Of a stretch of 64,000 bases of DNA, positions 18,957 to 27,973 are shown one piece after another. The stretch lies in assembly GCF_015477805.1 (NCBI RefSeq), contig NZ_JADLQL010000002.1, positions 1,178,001 to 1,242,000 on the forward strand, read 5' to 3'. Positions within the stretch are counted from its first letter, which is position 1, and every line of letters begins with the position of its first letter. The stretch comes from Nocardia flavorosea (lineage in GTDB: Bacteria > Actinomycetota > Actinomycetes > Mycobacteriales > Mycobacteriaceae). A model generated the notes under the pieces. The model was not told the origin of the DNA. It was given only the letters and a program-made list of their open reading frames with translations, and made no database searches. A program made the position numbers and the translations under genes.

Positions 18957-21764
18957 GTGACCGACCACGACAGGCGGCGGGATGCGCTCGCGCGGGAGTT
19001 GCGTGCCCGGATCGGTGCGGACGCGGTGGATATCTCCCGGCGCCGCCGGATCGAGTATTCCTCCGATGCGTCGAACTACCGGGTGCTGCCGGAGATAGTC
19101 GTGTTTCCCCGGAGGGACAGCGATGTGGCGGCCGTGCTGGAACTCGCCCGTTCCGAAGGTGTACCCCTGACGCCGCGTGGCGGTGGCACTTCCGTAGCCG
19201 GTAATGCGGTGGGCCCCGGTATCGTCTGCGATTTCAGCAGGCATATGAACGGTATTGCCGATATCGATCCGCAACGCCGCACCGCGCGGGTGCAGCCCGG
19301 TGTCGTGCTGGCCGAGCTGCAGCGCCGGGCTCGTGCGCACGGGCTGCGGTTCGGCCCGGACCCGTCCACGCAGGATCGCTGCACCCTCGGCGGGATGATA
19401 GGCAACAACGCCTGCGGACCGCACGCCATCGCCTGGGGCCGCACCTCCGACCGGGTCCGGGAATTGCGGATTCTCGACGGCACCGGTACCGAACGCCGGC
19501 TTGCCGACGATCTGGCCGCGGTGCCCGGACTACCCGAATTCACCGGCGCCTCACTCGCGGTCCTGCGTACCGATTTGGGCCGGTTCGATCGCCAGGCCTC
19601 CGGCTACGGCCTGGAGTACCTGCTGCCGGAGCGGGGAAGTTCGGTCGCCGGCGCGTTCACCGGCACCGAGGGCACCTGCGGTGTGCTGCTGGAAGCCGAA
19701 GTGGAGCTGGTGCCGATCCCCGCGGCGACCTTGCTCGTCGTACTCGGTTACGCCGATCTGGCGGCCGCGGCCGACGATATCGCCGCGGTGGTCTCGGTGG
19801 CGCCGGTCGCGGTGGAGGGTATCGATGCGCGCCTGGTCGAAATGGTGCGCGCCCACGGCCGGCGGGTACCGGATCTGCCACGCGGCCACGGCTGGTTGTT
19901 CGTCGAACTGGCGGGTGAGAGCCCGGCGGCCGCCCGGGCGGCGGCCGACCGCTTGTGCCGGACGGCCGGTGCCCTCGACGCCCGAGTGATCGACGACCCC
20001 GGCGCGGCGGCGGCACTGTGGCGGATCCGCGCCGACGGCGCCGGGCTGGCCGGGCGTACCCGGGACGGGGAGCCTGCCTGGCCGGGCTGGGAGGATGCCG
20101 CCGTCCCGCCTGCTCGCCTCGGTGCCTACCTGCGGGATTTCGAAGAGCTGACCCGGGAACACAAGGTCGACGGGTTGCTCTACGGACATATCGGCGACGG
20201 CTGTATGCATGTGCGGCTGGACCTGCCGATCGCCGGCGCGCCCGGCCGTTTCCGCGCTTTCTTGACCGATGCGGCCCATCTGGTGGTGCGGCACGGTGGT
20301 TCGCTCAGCGGTGAGCACGGCGATGGGCGGGCCCGTTCGGAACTACTGGAGATCATGTACACGCCCGAGGTCCGCGCCGTTTTCGCCGGCTACAAGGCGC
20401 TGTTCGATCCGGCGGGTGTACTCAACCCGGGCGTATCGGTGCAGCCCCGGCCCCTGGATGCCGATCTCCGGTTGCGCGGGCTGGGCCCGCTGGCGCCGGC
20501 CGGTGGTTTCGCGCTCGACCGCGACGGCGGGGACTTGTCCACCGCGGTGCATCGCTGCGTGGGGGTGGGTAAATGCCGGGCCGATACGCGCGCGGCCGGT
20601 GGTTTCATGTGCCCGTCTTATCTCGCGACGGCCGATGAGAAGGACACCACCCGGGGCCGGGCGCGAGTACTACAGGAGGTGGTCCGGGGAGAACTCGACT
20701 GGTCCGACCCCGCGGTGGCCGAATCCCTGGATCTGTGCCTGTCCTGCCGGGCCTGCGGTACCGACTGCCCGGCCGGGGTCGATATGGCGACCTACAAATC
20801 CGAGACCCTGTACCGCCGCTATCGGCGGCGTATCCGGCCGCGCGACCACTACGCCCTGGGCATGCTTCCGCGCTGGCTGGCCGGCGCGACCCGCCTGCCC
20901 CGCGTGGTGAACGCCGCGGCGCGGGTGGCGCCGTTGCGCCGGTGGGGTATGCGCGCGGCGGGCGCCGATCCGCGGCGGGCGGTTCCGGAACTGGCGATTC
21001 GCCCGTTCCGGCGGATCTGGCGAACGGAATCGGCGAAACAGCAGGTGCGGACCCCGGAGGCGGGAACCGTGATGCTCTGGGTCGATACCTTCACCAATGC
21101 GTTCGACCCGGAGATCGCGCAGGCGGCGGTGACGTTGCTGAACTCGCTGGGGTACCGGATCGTACTGCCCGAGCGGCAGGTGTGCTGCGGGCTCACCTGG
21201 ATCAGCACCGGGCAGCTGGACGGGGCGCGGGCCCGGCTCCGGCGAACCCTCGACCAGCTCGACGCCCATGTCCGCGCCGGTGGGCTCGTCATCGGCCTCG
21301 AACCGTCGTGTACGGCCGCGCTGCGCGCCGACCTTCCGGAGTTGCTCCCCGACGACGCCCGTGCCCGCCCGGTCGCCGCGGCGGTGCGGACGCTGGCCGA
21401 GTTCCTGCTTGCGCAACCCGATTGGAGTCCGCCCAGCCGCCCCGACCGCTCGATTGTGGTGCAACCGCACTGTCATCACCATTCCGTTCTGGGTTTCGAG
21501 TCCGATCGCCGGATATTTGCCCGAATGGGTATGAATGTGACAGAAATCGCAGGATGCTGTGGTCTTGCCGGTAACTTCGGAATGCAGCGGGGGCACTACG
21601 AAATATCGGTGTCGGTGGCCGGAAACGGACTGTTGCCGGCTCTGGCCGGCGCTGCCCCCGATGCAGTTTTCGTGGCCGACGGTTTCTCGTGCCGCACCCA
21701 GGCCGCGCAGCTGGCTGCCGGACGTGGCCGGCATCTGGCGCAGATCATCTTGGACAACTGGTGA
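18957..21764 (+). CDS. FAD-linked oxidase fused to an Fe-S/CCG domain (D-lactate/glycolate dehydrogenase-like)
   Basis: A 935-residue two-part dehydrogenase. The N-terminal half is a PCMH-type FAD domain (PLTPRGGGTSVAGNAVGPG and TLGGMIGNNACGPHA) followed by the FAD-oxidase C domain, with GLLYGHIGDGCMHVR and SGEHGDGRAR. Then come two 4Fe-4S cysteine sets (CVGVGKCRADT with a later FMCPSY, and CLSCRACGTDCPAGVD) and two CCG domains (QVCCGLTW, GCCGLAGNFG) with PHCHHHS. This layout is that of membrane-associated D-lactate or D-2-hydroxyacid dehydrogenases that feed electrons to the quinone pool. GTG 18957 is preferred: no Shine-Dalgarno precedes it, but TAGGCT ends seven bases upstream, as in leaderless mRNAs. 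The much longer in-frame extension upstream is unlikely. Confidence 0.9.
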   Translation: MTDHDRRRDALARELRARIGADAVDISRRRRIEYSSDASNYRVLPEIVVFPRRDSDVAAVLELARSEGVPLTPRGGGTSVAGNAVGPGIVCDFSRHMNGIADIDPQRRTARVQPGVVLAELQRRARAHGLRFGPDPSTQDRCTLGGMIGNNACGPHAIAWGRTSDRVRELRILDGTGTERRLADDLAAVPGLPEFTGASLAVLRTDLGRFDRQASGYGLEYLLPERGSSVAGAFTGTEGTCGVLLEAEVELVPIPAATLLVVLGYADLAAAADDIAAVVSVAPVAVEGIDARLVEMVRAHGRRVPDLPRGHGWLFVELAGESPAAARAAADRLCRTAGALDARVIDDPGAAAALWRIRADGAGLAGRTRDGEPAWPGWEDAAVPPARLGAYLRDFEELTREHKVDGLLYGHIGDGCMHVRLDLPIAGAPGRFRAFLTDAAHLVVRHGGSLSGEHGDGRARSELLEIMYTPEVRAVFAGYKALFDPAGVLNPGVSVQPRPLDADLRLRGLGPLAPAGGFALDRDGGDLSTAVHRCVGVGKCRADTRAAGGFMCPSYLATADEKDTTRGRARVLQEVVRGELDWSDPAVAESLDLCLSCRACGTDCPAGVDMATYKSETLYRRYRRRIRPRDHYALGMLPRWLAGATRLPRVVNAAARVAPLRRWGMRAAGADPRRAVPELAIRPFRRIWRTESAKQQVRTPEAGTVMLWVDTFTNAFDPEIAQAAVTLLNSLGYRIVLPERQVCCGLTWISTGQLDGARARLRRTLDQLDAHVRAGGLVIGLEPSCTAALRADLPELLPDDARARPVAAAVRTLAEFLLAQPDWSPPSRPDRSIVVQPHCHHHSVLGFESDRRIFARMGMNVTEIAGCCGLAGNFGMQRGHYEISVSVAGNGLLPALAGAAPDAVFVADGFSCRTQAAQLAAGRGRHLAQIILDNW

Positions 21765-21830
21765 TTTCAGTGTACGGCGAAAGGCTGCCGAGCGGGTGAG
21801 CGGCCCCGCCCGATCACCCGCTGCCGGGAA

Positions 21831-21935
21831 TCAGCTCCCGGACGGCAAAGTGCCCGGCTGGATTTCGTAACCGGAACTACCGGCGAAAACGCTGCCCCAC
21901 AGATCGAGCAGCCAATTGAGCGCCTCGGTGATCAT
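21831..21935 (-). CDS. Putative 34-residue hydrophobic peptide
   Basis: A short frame that is easily overlooked. GGAGGG stands four bases before ATG 21935, the strongest ribosome-binding site in the neighbourhood. The peptide starts M-I-T-E-A-L-N-W-L-L-D-L-W-G-S-V-F, an amphipathic or membrane-active stretch, continues AGSSGYEIQPGTLPSGS and ends at TGA 21831. It lies alone between the dehydrogenase (convergent) and the glycosylase (divergent). I do not recognise it. The strong Shine-Dalgarno and non-shadow composition argue for a real small gene. Confidence 0.5.
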   Translation of the reverse strand: MITEALNWLLDLWGSVFAGSSGYEIQPGTLPSGS

Positions 21936-22058
21936 GAAACCCTCCAATCATGGCAACAACCACATATTTGCTGAACTCGGTCGATATCGTCCCGCAAACC
22001 GTCGTCGTTACCGGGTAAGGAAACGACCGCGTCGGGTCTTTGCGGGCACAATGGCGGG

Positions 22059-22997
22059 GTGCCCCTTCGCTCCACAGGTTCTCCGGCCGAGTACACCCGT
22101 GTGCTGACAGCCGGTGGTCCCGTCCAGCTCGCGCACACCCTGGCGCCACTACGCCGCGGGCCCGGCGACCCCTGTCACCGGATCGACCGTGATGGTGCGC
22201 ACTGGGGCGTTTCGCGAATGCCGGCCGGACCCGTGACCTACCGGCTGCTGCAGACCGCAGCCGATACCGTCACCGCGGTCGCCTGGGGCCCGGGCGCCAT
22301 GGAATTTCTCGACCAGCTCGGCTCCATGTTGTGCCTGGACGAGAATGTGGATGATTTCGTGCCCATCCATCCCACGATCGCCGCCGCACACCAGCGGAAT
22401 CCGGGCCTGCGAATGCTGCGCACCGGACGAGTGTTGGAAGCGCTCGTCCCGGCGATTCTGGAGCAGAAGGTCACCATCGTGTCGGCGCATGCCGCGTGGC
22501 GGAACCTGGTGCATCGTTTCGGCGAGCCGGCGCCGGGCCCGGCTCCGGACGGTATGCGGGTTCCACCGGACGCCGCGACCTGGGCGCGCATCCCCTCGTG
22601 GAGCTATCACCGCGCCAACGTGGGTCCGCAGCGCTGGCAGACCATCGTGCGGGCCGCGCGGGTGGCCGATTCGCTGGAGCGCACGGCGGCACTCCCACCG
22701 GCGGAAGCGGCCCGGAGATTGCGGACCATCCCGGGTATAGGGGAGTGGACGGCCGCGGAAACCGCGCAACGCGCGTTCGGTGATGCCGACGCCCTGTCGG
22801 TCGGCGATTACCACCTGGCCTCGGTGGTGGGCTGGACCCTGCTGGGCCGGGATATCGACGATGCCGAGATGGTCGAGTTCCTCGAACCGGCGCGTCCGCA
22901 CCGCTATCGGACGATCCGGTTGCTGGAGGTCAGCGGTCAGGCCCGTAAACCGCGGTTCGGTCCGCGTGCACCCATCACCGATCACAGCCGACGCTGA
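22059..22997 (+). CDS. DNA-3-methyladenine glycosylase II (AlkA-like, HhH-GPD)
   Basis: A 312-residue base-excision repair glycosylase. The HhH-GPD motif reads LRTIPGIGEWTAAETAQRAF, followed by ADALSVGDYHLASVVG, whose Asp is the catalytic residue. ALVPAILEQKVT is the usual opening of the glycosylase core. There is no Ada-type methyl-acceptor domain and no Fe-S cluster loop. The GTG start at 22059 has no ribosome-binding site, but CACAAT ends six bases upstream, as expected for a leaderless transcript. The C-terminal 20 residues are a basic tail. It would remove alkylated purines from DNA. It is not clustered with other repair genes except dinB 4.5 kb away. Confidence 0.85.
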   Translation: MPLRSTGSPAEYTRVLTAGGPVQLAHTLAPLRRGPGDPCHRIDRDGAHWGVSRMPAGPVTYRLLQTAADTVTAVAWGPGAMEFLDQLGSMLCLDENVDDFVPIHPTIAAAHQRNPGLRMLRTGRVLEALVPAILEQKVTIVSAHAAWRNLVHRFGEPAPGPAPDGMRVPPDAATWARIPSWSYHRANVGPQRWQTIVRAARVADSLERTAALPPAEAARRLRTIPGIGEWTAAETAQRAFGDADALSVGDYHLASVVGWTLLGRDIDDAEMVEFLEPARPHRYRTIRLLEVSGQARKPRFGPRAPITDHSRR

Positions 22998-23061
22998 GCT
23001 GTATTCATTGCGCCGCCTGCGGCGGTGCGGGTTCGGGGCCCTCTTTCAGGGGCACGGCGAT

Positions 23062-23262
23062 CTATTGGAGTGCGCGATTATCCAGTACGCAGCGGCCCGA
23101 CTCCACCAGTGTCGACCGGGCCCGGCGGCGTACCCGGCACATATCCACGGTGCAGTCCAGGTGCAGTTGCATCGCCGAATGCGCTTGTTCGGCGGTCATG
23201 TACCCCGGGTCGTCCCCACAGTCGAGCAGGGTGGGGATCTGGGTACTCAGATTCATCCGCAT
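23062..23262 (-). CDS. Small conserved-looking hypothetical protein (66 residues)
   Basis: ATG 23262 is preceded by a perfect AAGGAGG with a 9-base spacer. The product has TQIPTLLDCGDDPGYMTAEQ, then SAMQLHLDCTVDMCRVRRRA and a C-terminal LVESGRCVLDN. The H-x3-C-x4-C stretch could bind a metal. Small proteins of this appearance occur in Nocardia and Mycobacterium genomes, but I cannot name the family. A second in-frame ATG lies two codons downstream. It is divergent from the DUF397 gene; the 320 bp between them contain a nested palindrome (ACCCG-GAA-CGGGT at 23361-23373 inside AACCACC/GGTGGTT arms) that could be an operator. Confidence 0.65.
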   Translation of the reverse strand: MRMNLSTQIPTLLDCGDDPGYMTAEQAHSAMQLHLDCTVDMCRVRRRARSTLVESGRCVLDNRALQ

Positions 23263-23584
23263 CACACACAACCTCCTTGTGAACCCGCGGCGATCCTGTT
23301 GTCCGCGGTGGGTTTCCGGGTGTGCACATACGACCAACAGCTCACCATAGGCCGAGAACCACCCGGAACGGGTGACATTCGGTGGTTTTGCCCGCATCGA
23401 ATTCGCATTGCACCGGTACGCCACCGATATCCGGCCCGCGGTTACCGTCCGTGCGCGTAGCATCGCGCTCGGCGCCGATGGCGCGTGGCGTGCCTTGCGC
23501 TGTGGTCCGAACCCCGGGAGGGGCCGGTGCGGGGCGGCGCCGCCTCTCGACGGAACATATTGCGGCTGATGGAGGAGAACCCGA

Positions 23585-23812
23585 ATGAGCGTCGACAACG
23601 GTACGAATGTCGATCTTTCCGGCGCCGAATGGCTGAGCAGCCCGCCGGACGGTGCGCCCGGTTCGCACAGTGTCGAGATCGCCATGCTCGCCGGCGGTCA
23701 TGTGGGTATGCGGGACGGAAAGGATCCCGACGGCCCGGTGCTGATCTTCACCCCGGGGGAATGGGCGGCTTTCACGGCCGGCGTCCGGGACGGCGAATTC
23801 GATCGTCCGTGA
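23585..23812 (+). CDS. DUF397 domain protein
   Basis: A 75-residue protein with one DUF397 domain, identified by LSGAEWLSSPPDG near the start, VEIAMLAGGHVGMRDGKDPDG and the closing LIFTPGEWAAFTAGVRDGEFD. GGAGGAGAACCCGA precedes the ATG, an excellent ribosome-binding site. In actinomycetes these small proteins are normally encoded beside an XRE-type regulator with a DUF5753 domain and behave as an antitoxin-like or modulating partner. No such regulator lies next to it here, so this is an orphan copy. Confidence 0.85.
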   Translation: MSVDNGTNVDLSGAEWLSSPPDGAPGSHSVEIAMLAGGHVGMRDGKDPDGPVLIFTPGEWAAFTAGVRDGEFDRP

Positions 23813-23893
23813 CCTCGCCCGGCGCCTGTGATCAGCCGATCCGGGCCGGTCGCCGCGGGTTTACCAGGTCGTATAACGGGTAGACAACAATAT

Positions 23894-24091
23894 GTGGACC
23901 GAGGGATCAAGAATTCCCATCCTCGGCTGCGCAAGTTGGGGCCCAGCGACGGTGTGGCGTGGCTGATCGTCGGGCTGCTCTTCGCGGCGGCTGCGGTGGG
24001 GGTGTTCGTACTCACCGGATCGGTGCTTTCGGCACTGTTCGTCGGTGTACTCGTGGCGTTGGTCGCCACGGGTGTGGTCACGATGCTGTGA
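23894..24091 (+). CDS. Small two-helix membrane protein
   Basis: A 65-residue product with a basic N-terminus (VDRGIKNSHPRLRKLG) followed by two hydrophobic helices, about residues 21-40 and 43-63 (VAWLIVGLLFAAAAVGVFVL, then SALFVGVLVALVATGVVTML). GTG 23894 is chosen because the longer in-frame extension upstream reads as non-coding. There is no Shine-Dalgarno; a leaderless start is possible. It lies 81 bp after the DUF397 gene and converges on sdhB. Function unknown. Confidence 0.5.
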   Translation: MDRGIKNSHPRLRKLGPSDGVAWLIVGLLFAAAAVGVFVLTGSVLSALFVGVLVALVATGVVTML

Positions 24092-24126
24092 CCACACCCG
24101 CGCGGCCCTGACCGCGGCCGCCGGGC

Positions 24127-24873
24127 TCAGCGGCGGAACAATTTGTTGCCGAGCCAGACGATCGGATCGTACTTACGGTCGGCCACCCGCTCTTTCATCG
24201 GGATCAACGCATTGTCGGTGATCTTGATGTGTTCCGGGCACACCTCGGTACAGCATTTGGTGATATTGCAGTAGCCGAGGCCGTGCTCGTCCTGAGCCTG
24301 GTCGCGGCGGTCGGCCACATCGAGTGGATGCATCTCCAGTTCCGCGATACGCATCAGATACCGCGGACCGGCGAACGCTTCCTTGTTCTCGTCGTGGTCA
24401 CGAACCACATGGCAGGTGTTCTGGCAGAGGAAGCATTCGATGCATTTGCGGAATTCCTGTGAGCGCTCGACATCCACCTGCTGCATCCGGTACTCGCCCG
24501 GCTTCAGATCCGCCGGCGGCGTGAAAGACGGGATCTGCCGCGCCTTTTCATAGTTGTAGGACACATCGGTCACCAGATCGCGGATCACCGGGAAGGTTCG
24601 CAACGGTGTCACAGTGACGACGTCTTCGGGGGTGAAGGTGGACATCCGGGTCATGCACAGCAGGCGCGGCCGGCCGTTCACTTCAGCCGAACACGACCCG
24701 CATTTCCCGGCCTTACAGTTCCACCGGACAGCCAGATCGGGTGCCTGGGTCGCCTGCAGCCGATGGATGATGTCGAGGACCACCTCACCCTCGTTCACCG
24801 GCACCGTGAAATCCCGGAGTTCCCCGGTCTCGGAATCGCCGCGCCATACGCGGAAGTGGGCGTCGTAACTCAT
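24127..24873 (-). CDS. sdhB: Succinate dehydrogenase/fumarate reductase iron-sulfur subunit
   Basis: A 248-residue electron-transfer subunit. The N-terminal 2Fe-2S domain has WNCKAGKCGSCSAEVNGRP and LLCMTRM. The C-terminal ferredoxin-like domain has CIECFLCQNTCHVVRD and CNITKCCTEVCPEHIKITD, which would hold the 4Fe-4S and 3Fe-4S clusters. It passes electrons from the flavoprotein to quinone at the membrane. It is the last gene of the operon and starts five bases after the flavoprotein stop. Sequence and gene order match M. tuberculosis Rv0247c (the Sdh1 system) rather than the classical SdhCDAB set. Confidence 0.93.
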   Translation of the reverse strand: MSYDAHFRVWRGDSETGELRDFTVPVNEGEVVLDIIHRLQATQAPDLAVRWNCKAGKCGSCSAEVNGRPRLLCMTRMSTFTPEDVVTVTPLRTFPVIRDLVTDVSYNYEKARQIPSFTPPADLKPGEYRMQQVDVERSQEFRKCIECFLCQNTCHVVRDHDENKEAFAGPRYLMRIAELEMHPLDVADRRDQAQDEHGLGYCNITKCCTEVCPEHIKITDNALIPMKERVADRKYDPIVWLGNKLFRR

Positions 24874-24877
24874 CGCC

Positions 24878-26839
24878 TCACGCCTCCTCGGTCTTCGCTT
24901 CGCGACCCGGTGCGGCCGAACCGCCCTGGGCCGCCGGATGTCCGGCGAGTTCGGCGGGGGTGTAATACTTCTCCAGCTCCCCTAGTTCGAACAGGGCCAG
25001 AAGTTCGGATCGCATCGGCGTTTGTTCCCGTACGGTCACCGAGACATCGGGGACGCCGGATTCGGCCGATTCCCCGTCGATCGCGCAGACCAGCAGTTTG
25101 TTGCGCCACTGCGGGTCCATCCCGGGATGGTCGTCGCGGGTATGGCCGCCGCGGCTCTCGGTGCGCAGTAGCGCGGCCTGCGCTACACACTGGCTGACCA
25201 GCAGCATATTGCGCATATCGAGGGCGAGATGCCAGCCCGGATTGAACTGGCGGTGTCCTTCGATGGTGACGTGCGCGAACCGTTCACGCAGTCCGTCGAG
25301 CCGGGTGATCGCCTCGCGGACCTCCTGTTCCTTGCGGATGATGCCGACCAGATCGTTCATGGTCTGCTGCAGATCGGTGTGCAGGGTGTAGGGGTTCTCA
25401 CCCGAGCCGCCTTCCGGCGGATCGAACGGGGCGAGTGCGATATCCGCCGCCGCCGCGATGTCGGTGTCCGCGACCGCGGGCCGGCCATCCAATTGCCGGA
25501 CGTACTCGGCCGCACCGAGCCCCGCCCGGCGACCGAAGACCAGCAGATCCGATAGCGAGTTCCCGCCGAGCCGGTTGGAGCCGTGCATCCCTCCGGAGCA
25601 TTCCCCGGCGGCGAACAGTCCGGGGACGTGCGCGGCACCGGTATCCGGGTCGACCTCGATACCGCCCATGACGTAGTGGCAGGTGGGGCCGACCTCCATG
25701 GGTTCCTTCGTGATGTCCACGTCCGCCAGTTCCTTGAACTGGTGATGCATGGACGGCAGTCGGCGGGTGATTTCCTCGGGGGTCAGCCGGGAGGCGATAT
25801 CGAGGTAGACGCCGCCGTGCGGGGTGCCCCGGCCGGCCTTCACCTCTTCGTTGATCGCCCGCGCCACTTCGTCACGGGGAAGCAGGTCGGGGGTGCGACG
25901 AGCGGAATCGTTGTCGCGCAGCCACTGATCGGCCTCTTCCTCGGTCTCGGCGTACTGGCCTTTGAAAACCGCGGGAATGTAGTCGAACATGAAGCGTTTG
26001 CCCTCGGTGTTCTTCAGCACCCCGCCGTCACCGCGCACCCCCTCGGTGACCAGAATGCCCTTCACGCTGGGCGGCCAGACCATCCCGGTGGGATGGAACT
26101 GCAGGAACTCCATGTTGATCAGCCGTGCCCCGGCGCGCAGGGCCAGTGCATGTCCGTCACCGGTGTACTCCCAGGAGTTCGAGGTGACCTTGTAGGACTT
26201 GCCGATACCGCCCGTTGCCAGGACCACGGCCGGTGTTTCGAACAGGATGAACCGCCCGGATTCGCGCCAGTAGCCGAAAGCGCCGCTGATCCGGTCGCCG
26301 TCCTTCAGCAGATCGGTGACGGTGCATTCGGCGAATACTTTGATCCGCGCCTCGTAGTCACCGGTTTCGGCGTAATCCTCCTGTTGCAGCGAAACGATTT
26401 TCTGCTGCATGGTGCGGATCAGTTCGAGACCTGTCCGGTCGCCGACGTGGGCCAGCCGCGGATAGGTGTGGCCACCGAAATTGCGCTGACTGATCCGGCC
26501 GTCGGGTGTCCGGTCGAACAGGGCGCCGTAGGTTTCCAGCTCCCAGACGCGGTCCGGCGCTTCCAACGCGTGTAGTTCGGCCATCCGCCAGTTGTTCAGG
26601 AATTTCCCACCGCGCATGGTGTCGCGGAAATGGGTTTGCCAGCTGTCCTTTTCATTGGCGTTCCCCATGGCTGCGGCGCAGCCGCCCTCGGCCATTACGG
26701 TATGTGCTTTGCCGAACAGCGATTTGCATACGACCGCCACCGAGAGGCCGTGTTCGCGGGCCTCGATCACAGCGCGTAGTCCGGCACCTCCGGCACCGAT
26801 CACGACCACGTCGTAGGTGTGCCGTTCCACTTCGGGCAT
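24878..26839 (-). CDS. sdhA: Succinate dehydrogenase/fumarate reductase flavoprotein subunit
   Basis: A 653-residue catalytic subunit. The FAD Rossmann motif is VVVIGAGGAGLRAVIEA. The His in KAHTVMAEGGCAAAMGN is at the position of covalent FAD attachment. The substrate-site region has HPTGMV and GGIEVD, and the capping and C-terminal helical domains are complete (QFNPGWHLALDMRNML; ESRGGHTRDDHP). The reaction is oxidation of succinate to fumarate coupled to quinone reduction. It matches the Rv0248c type. It follows the membrane subunit by 15 bp and precedes sdhB by 4 bp, so the three genes are one transcript. The start at 26839 gives MPEVERHTYDVVVIG, normal for the family. Confidence 0.95.
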   Translation of the reverse strand: MPEVERHTYDVVVIGAGGAGLRAVIEAREHGLSVAVVCKSLFGKAHTVMAEGGCAAAMGNANEKDSWQTHFRDTMRGGKFLNNWRMAELHALEAPDRVWELETYGALFDRTPDGRISQRNFGGHTYPRLAHVGDRTGLELIRTMQQKIVSLQQEDYAETGDYEARIKVFAECTVTDLLKDGDRISGAFGYWRESGRFILFETPAVVLATGGIGKSYKVTSNSWEYTGDGHALALRAGARLINMEFLQFHPTGMVWPPSVKGILVTEGVRGDGGVLKNTEGKRFMFDYIPAVFKGQYAETEEEADQWLRDNDSARRTPDLLPRDEVARAINEEVKAGRGTPHGGVYLDIASRLTPEEITRRLPSMHHQFKELADVDITKEPMEVGPTCHYVMGGIEVDPDTGAAHVPGLFAAGECSGGMHGSNRLGGNSLSDLLVFGRRAGLGAAEYVRQLDGRPAVADTDIAAAADIALAPFDPPEGGSGENPYTLHTDLQQTMNDLVGIIRKEQEVREAITRLDGLRERFAHVTIEGHRQFNPGWHLALDMRNMLLVSQCVAQAALLRTESRGGHTRDDHPGMDPQWRNKLLVCAIDGESAESGVPDVSVTVREQTPMRSELLALFELGELEKYYTPAELAGHPAAQGGSAAPGREAKTEEA

Positions 26840-26854
26840 AGCCGTCCAAACTCC

Positions 26855-27688
26855 TCAGTCGATGATGCGAAGATCAGAAATCGTGCCGCTCGCCACCAGC
26901 ATCACGTAGAAGTCGGTGAGCACGAGGGTGCCGAGCGTCGTCCAGGCCAGCGCCATATGCCTGGTGTTGAGCTTGGAGACCTGGGTCCAGAACCAGTAGC
27001 GCACGGGGTGGGCGGAGAAATGTTTCAACCGGCCGCCCGCGATATGCCGGCAGGAATGGCAGGACAGGGTGTAGGCCCACAGCAGGATCACGTTCCCGGT
27101 GAGGATCAGGCTGCCCAGCCCCATACCGAAACCACCGGATTCGCCGTGGAAGGCGCCTATCGCGTCGTAGGTGTTGATCACCGAGATGAGCACCGCGGCA
27201 TAGAAGAAATAGCGGTGGGCGTTCTGGATGATCAGTGGCAGCCGGGTCTCACCGGTGTATTTCGCGTGCGGTTCGGCAACCGCGCAGGCCGGGGGTGAGA
27301 ACCACACCGACCGGTAGTAGGCCTTGCGGTAGTAGTAGCAGGTGAGCCGGAACCCGAGCAGGAACGGCAGCACCAGGAACCCGAGCGGAATGAACATCGG
27401 CAGATCGCCGAACGGCGTGCCGAAATGGCTCGCACCCTCGACACAAGAAGTGCTCAGGCAGGGCGAGTAGAACGGCGTCAGATAGTGGTAGTCGGGCACC
27501 CAGTAGGCGGTCCGCACGAATGACCTGATGGTCGCGTAGATGACGAATGCGGCGAGCCCGATCACGGTGATCAGGGGTGGTAGCCACCATCGATCCGTGC
27601 GTAGGGTGCGGGCGTTGATCCGGGCCCGGGTCCGGCTGAAAACACCGGTTCCCGTTTCGGGAGCGGTCGTGGTTGTTGCGGCACTCAC
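26855..27688 (-). CDS. sdhC: Succinate dehydrogenase membrane-anchor subunit (Sdh1 type)
   Basis: A 277-residue integral membrane protein with about five helices (WLPPLITVIGLAAFVIYA at the N-terminus; FIPLGFLVLPFLLGFRL; FFYAAVLISVINTY; GNVILLWAYTLSCHSCRHI; MALAWTTLGTLVLTDFYVML). The many His residues in helices (QNAHRYFF, CHSCRHI, NTRHMALAW) can ligate heme b. Size and position match Rv0249c. GTG 27688 (VSAATTTTAPETG) is preferred over an upstream ATG, since the 61 extra residues are Arg-rich and unlike the family. It opens the operon. The 285 bp upstream contain a CTCGAG-GGCT-CTCGAG palindrome but no regulator site I can name. Confidence 0.88.
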   Translation of the reverse strand: MSAATTTTAPETGTGVFSRTRARINARTLRTDRWWLPPLITVIGLAAFVIYATIRSFVRTAYWVPDYHYLTPFYSPCLSTSCVEGASHFGTPFGDLPMFIPLGFLVLPFLLGFRLTCYYYRKAYYRSVWFSPPACAVAEPHAKYTGETRLPLIIQNAHRYFFYAAVLISVINTYDAIGAFHGESGGFGMGLGSLILTGNVILLWAYTLSCHSCRHIAGGRLKHFSAHPVRYWFWTQVSKLNTRHMALAWTTLGTLVLTDFYVMLVASGTISDLRIID

Positions 27689-27973
27689 TGGTCGATGCCT
27701 CACTGATCGGCGGTGCGGAAGGCCGGAAGACCTCCGCGATCGAATGTGATGCTGAGCACCATACGACAGGGTTGCTATCGGTCGAGCAGGGTCCGCGCAA
27801 TCTCGAGGGCTCTCGAGCATAGTGATTTGCGACACATTTACTGTCGATCTTGTCCGGTGAATACACCGCAAACACGAGCGACCGGCCGCCTCTCCGGCGA
27901 CCGGCCGCTCTCGACATCCCGGCCTGCGGCGCGGGACGTGAGGTTCAGTTATCCGGTGGTGAACCCGGTGGCG

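Noticed and set aside
27689..27973. A CRP-like site (TGTGA...CACCA) before the sdh operon
   Set aside because: Only the left half-site matches; the right half has three of five bases.
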